Shown here: in pieces, positions 6,153-6,829 of the stretch
How the letters are laid out: every line of letters starts with the position of its first letter
How positions within the stretch are numbered: position 1 is the stretch's first letter
Assembly: GCF_000454545.1 (NCBI RefSeq)
Contig: NZ_CM002139.1
Coordinates: forward strand, 4,128,531 to 4,135,359
Reading direction: 5' to 3'
Length of the DNA stretch: 6,829 nt
DNA from: Xanthomonas cassavae CFBP 4642
GTDB lineage: Bacteria > Pseudomonadota > Gammaproteobacteria > Xanthomonadales > Xanthomonadaceae
Translations under genes and position numbers: made by a program
The notes under the pieces: model-generated
Databases searched by the model: none
What the model was told of the DNA's origin: nothing
Seen by the model: the letters and a program-made list of their open reading frames with translations, nothing else

Positions 6153-6264
6153 TGGCGCGGAGAGAAGGACTCGAACCTTCTAGCCTCCCCTTGGTCACGA
6201 TCATCAAAGTTAAGCGCATTCGTCCTTCAACTTGGGTTGTAGCTCTTCCCCAACTGGGCTCCGC
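6153..6264 (-). ncRNA. tRNA-like RNA, 112 nt, with T-arm, acceptor helix and encoded CCA
   Basis: The 3' end is exactly like a tRNA: T-stem GAAGG/CCTTC closing the loop TTCGAGT (6180-6164), then TCTCCGC, a G discriminator and CCA (6155-6153). The 5' end starts GCGGAG (6264-6259), pairing with six of the seven acceptor bases. A D-arm-like stretch follows (AGTTGGGGAAGAGCT), which can fold as AGTT/AGCT. Instead of a normal anticodon arm there is a longer hairpin, AAGTTGAAG against CTTAACTT with one bulged G, around a 10-nt loop, then about 26 nt before the T-arm. At 112 nt it is longer than any standard tRNA, including the serine type, and no anticodon can be assigned with confidence. It could be a degenerate tRNA, an integration-site relic, or a functional tRNA mimic comparable to the tRNA-like module of bacterial Y RNAs. 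The fold was worked out by hand. Confidence 0.5.
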
Positions 6265-6467
6265 GAGAGGCACGCCACCAACCAACCAGACCACAATGCA
6301 CTCTTGAACCACCCGCGAATGGACAAATCGAGGCGCAATCCATGCGTCTCGCTCCTTACCCTAGCTTGCTGCCCATTCAAGACCACTTCGGCACTCTTAC
6401 GAGCACCCATGCATCCTTCGTCTACAGCGTGTGGAACAACGTATTCAATGTGTGTGTTTGAAGTCAT
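6210..6467 (-). CDS. Possible small protein (85 aa) upstream of and overlapping the tRNA-like RNA
   Basis: The ATG at 6467-6465 is preceded by TAAGGAGCTGAAT, a near-ideal Shine-Dalgarno at good spacing, which is why I prefer it to an upstream in-frame start that would give 119 residues. The product begins MTSNTHIEYVVPHAVDEG and has no known motif; it contains a modestly hydrophobic FKSALWSGWLVACL segment. The last 18 codons lie inside the tRNA-like structure. Either a short gene is embedded in a structured transcript, or the frame is fortuitous in an RNA gene. Confidence 0.3.
   Translation of the reverse strand: MTSNTHIEYVVPHAVDEGCMGARKSAEVVLNGQQARVRSETHGLRLDLSIRGWFKSALWSGWLVACLSRSPVGEELQPKLKDECA
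6227..6343 (-). CDS. Possible 38-aa peptide in the same transcript
   Basis: A second strong Shine-Dalgarno, TAAGGAGCGAG, stands before the ATG at 6343-6341. The frame reads MDCASICPFAGGS, continues for 38 codons and stops within the tRNA-like RNA. It overlaps the 85-aa frame in another phase. No family is recognised; it is listed because two AAGGAG sites in front of ATGs within 130 bp are more than expected by chance in a pure RNA gene. Confidence 0.2.
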   Translation of the reverse strand: MDCASICPFAGGSRVHCGLVGWWRASRGAQLGKSYNPS

Positions 6468-6576
6468 ATTCAGCTCCTTAGTGATGACAGATGCTTTGAC
6501 CACCAGGGAAGTCTGCAACCCAAACTGGGACTCGAACTGCGCCTCCCTATGCGCCGCGTTTGGCACCAAGAAGGTA

Positions 6577-6592
6577 GGGGGCTAAGGCCCCC
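6577..6592. terminator. GC-rich hairpin followed by a T-rich stretch
   Basis: GGGGGC (6577-6582) and GCCCCC (6587-6592) pair around TAAG and are followed on the plus strand by TTGTTTAT, the form of an intrinsic terminator for rightward transcription. There is no clear rightward gene upstream. On the minus strand the same hairpin lies at the very start of the transcript predicted from the promoter at 6601-6630, where it could protect the 5' end. Both readings are possible. Confidence 0.4.
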
Positions 6593-6600
6593 TTGTTTAT

Positions 6601-6630
6601 ATTGTAACCCTAAAAATACGGCACTAGCAA
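6601..6630 (-). promoter_or_regulatory. Candidate promoter of the tRNA-like RNA transcript
   Basis: On the minus strand TTGCTA (6630-6625) and TACAAT (6606-6601) are separated by 18 bp; the -10 box matches five of six consensus bases and the surroundings are AT-rich. It is the best promoter match I found. Transcription would start near 6594 and reach the CCA at 6153 after about 440 nt. Confidence 0.45.
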
Positions 6631-6632
6631 GT

Positions 6633-6657
6633 TAACTCGCATAAGCTTTGCGAGTTA
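6633..6657. repeat. Perfect 9-bp inverted repeat
   Basis: TAACTCGCA (6633-6641) and TGCGAGTTA (6649-6657) are exact inverted copies around TAAGCTT. It lies next to the -35 box of the leftward promoter, a position suited to an operator. No T-run follows, so it is not a typical terminator. Confidence 0.5.
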
Positions 6658-6677
6658 CGCATCGCCCTGCAACATTC

Positions 6678-6718
6678 ATCTTTCTAAAGAAGCTTTTACC
6701 GATGATTCTTTTAAAGAT
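6678..6718. repeat. Imperfect AT-rich inverted repeat
   Basis: ATCTTTCTAAAGAA (6678-6691) and TTCTTTTAAAGAT (6706-6718) are inverted copies differing by one base and one gap, with a 14-nt spacer. Each arm is itself nearly palindromic. It is the most AT-rich stretch of the region and precedes the rightward frame at 6727, so it may hold promoter or operator elements. Confidence 0.35.
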
Positions 6719-6726
6719 TTACCTGA

Positions 6727-6813
6727 TTAGCCCTGACCATCAGCCGCCTGTCGCAGGATCTGCGCCGCGCTGGGTGGATGCTGCTGTCACCTGAAGCCAA
6801 CGAGGTGGCGTGA
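6727..6813 (+). pseudogene. End of a reading frame without a normal start, possibly a truncated gene
   Basis: After a TGA at 6724, the frame gives ISRLSQDLRRAGWMLLSPEA and ends NEVA at 6813. The composition is clearly protein-like, but there is no ATG, GTG or TTG before the internal methionine at 6778, so it is probably the tail of a truncated gene or uses a rare start. Its stop overlaps the next start by one base. The family is not recognised. Confidence 0.3.
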
Positions 6814-6829
6814 TGAGTATCAATGCCGT
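6813..6829 (+). CDS. Start of a rightward gene (runs off the window)
   Basis: ATG at 6813-6815 sits in a TGATG junction with the preceding frame, and GAGGTGG provides a Shine-Dalgarno seven bases upstream. Only MSINA can be read. The junction suggests translational coupling with the upstream frame, and that a rightward operon begins or continues here. Confidence 0.4.

Larger units (their letters stand above)
6167..6537 (-). repeat. Two copies of a T-arm-like motif about 360 bp apart
   Basis: The ten bases GTTCGAGTCC occur on the minus strand at 6537-6528 and again at 6176-6167 in the tRNA-like RNA. Both are preceded, after three or six bases, by GGGAGGC. The second copy has a complementary T-stem; the first does not. 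The entry's span runs from the outer edge of one copy to the other. Confidence 0.45.

Noticed and set aside
6153..6264. Ordinary tRNA gene
   Set aside because: The ends fit, but 112 nt is too long and no 7-nt anticodon loop on a 5-bp stem can be placed.
6232..6585. Rightward frame of 117 codons
   Set aside because: It lies opposite the tRNA-like RNA and its putative transcript, has no ribosome-binding site, and its composition (many Cys, Ser, Thr, Asn) is not protein-like; its stop falls in the loop of a hairpin by chance.
6153..6594. tmRNA (ssrA)
   Set aside because: The 3' acceptor does not pair with the transcript's 5' end, and the G-U alanine identity pair and the usual tag coding sequence are absent.
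1..6829. CRISPR array
   Set aside because: No regularly spaced repeats of 23-40 bp were seen anywhere in the window.

Overview
The window looks like an accessory region (genomic island) of a proteobacterium. The moderately high GC content, the IS3-family end, the tyrosine-integrase remnant and the codon use suggest a gamma- or betaproteobacterium of the Pseudomonas/Xanthomonas/Acidovorax kind. No housekeeping gene is present to fix the genus, so this is an inference.

Left part (1-1170): the first bases are the start of an IS3-family OrfA on the minus strand, cut by the window edge, plus its short terminal region. A perfect stem-loop follows, then the C-terminal stub of a phage-type tyrosine recombinase with its catalytic tyrosine but without most of the protein. 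Next is a gene for a small membrane-anchored protein with a cytoplasmic or periplasmic beta domain, closed by a strong hairpin that spans its stop codon.

Middle (1173-5062): a 345-aa gene of unknown function runs leftwards. Then come about 600 bp without a convincing intact gene, holding two small hairpins and what looks like a broken minus-strand gene. The core follows: two rightward genes joined by a 4-bp ATGA overlap. The first encodes an N-terminal HAD phosphatase-like domain fused to a C-terminal ComF-like phosphoribosyltransferase domain. The second encodes a DprA/Smf-like Rossmann protein. A PRTase-domain protein followed by a DprA homologue is the layout of the ShosTA toxin-antitoxin/anti-phage system, so this is most likely a ShosTA-type defence locus in which the DprA protein restrains the toxic PRTase protein.

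Right part (5122-6829): a convergent 284-aa helical protein of unknown function, with a plausible promoter containing the palindrome TGACGTCA and a hairpin at its expected transcript start. Upstream of it on the same strand is a tRNA-like structure of about 112 nt, with a perfect T-arm, a matching acceptor helix and an encoded CCA, but too long for a standard tRNA. It sits at the 3' end of a putative transcript of about 440 nt. That transcript has its own promoter, a GC hairpin at the 5' end, a second T-arm-like motif and two short reading frames with strong Shine-Dalgarno sequences. This looks like an undescribed structured RNA or a degenerate tRNA region. Two inverted repeats and the start of a rightward operon (TGATG overlap) close the window.

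The most promising material for a new biological system is the HAD-PRTase/DprA pair with its unknown neighbours, and the tRNA-like RNA locus beside it.
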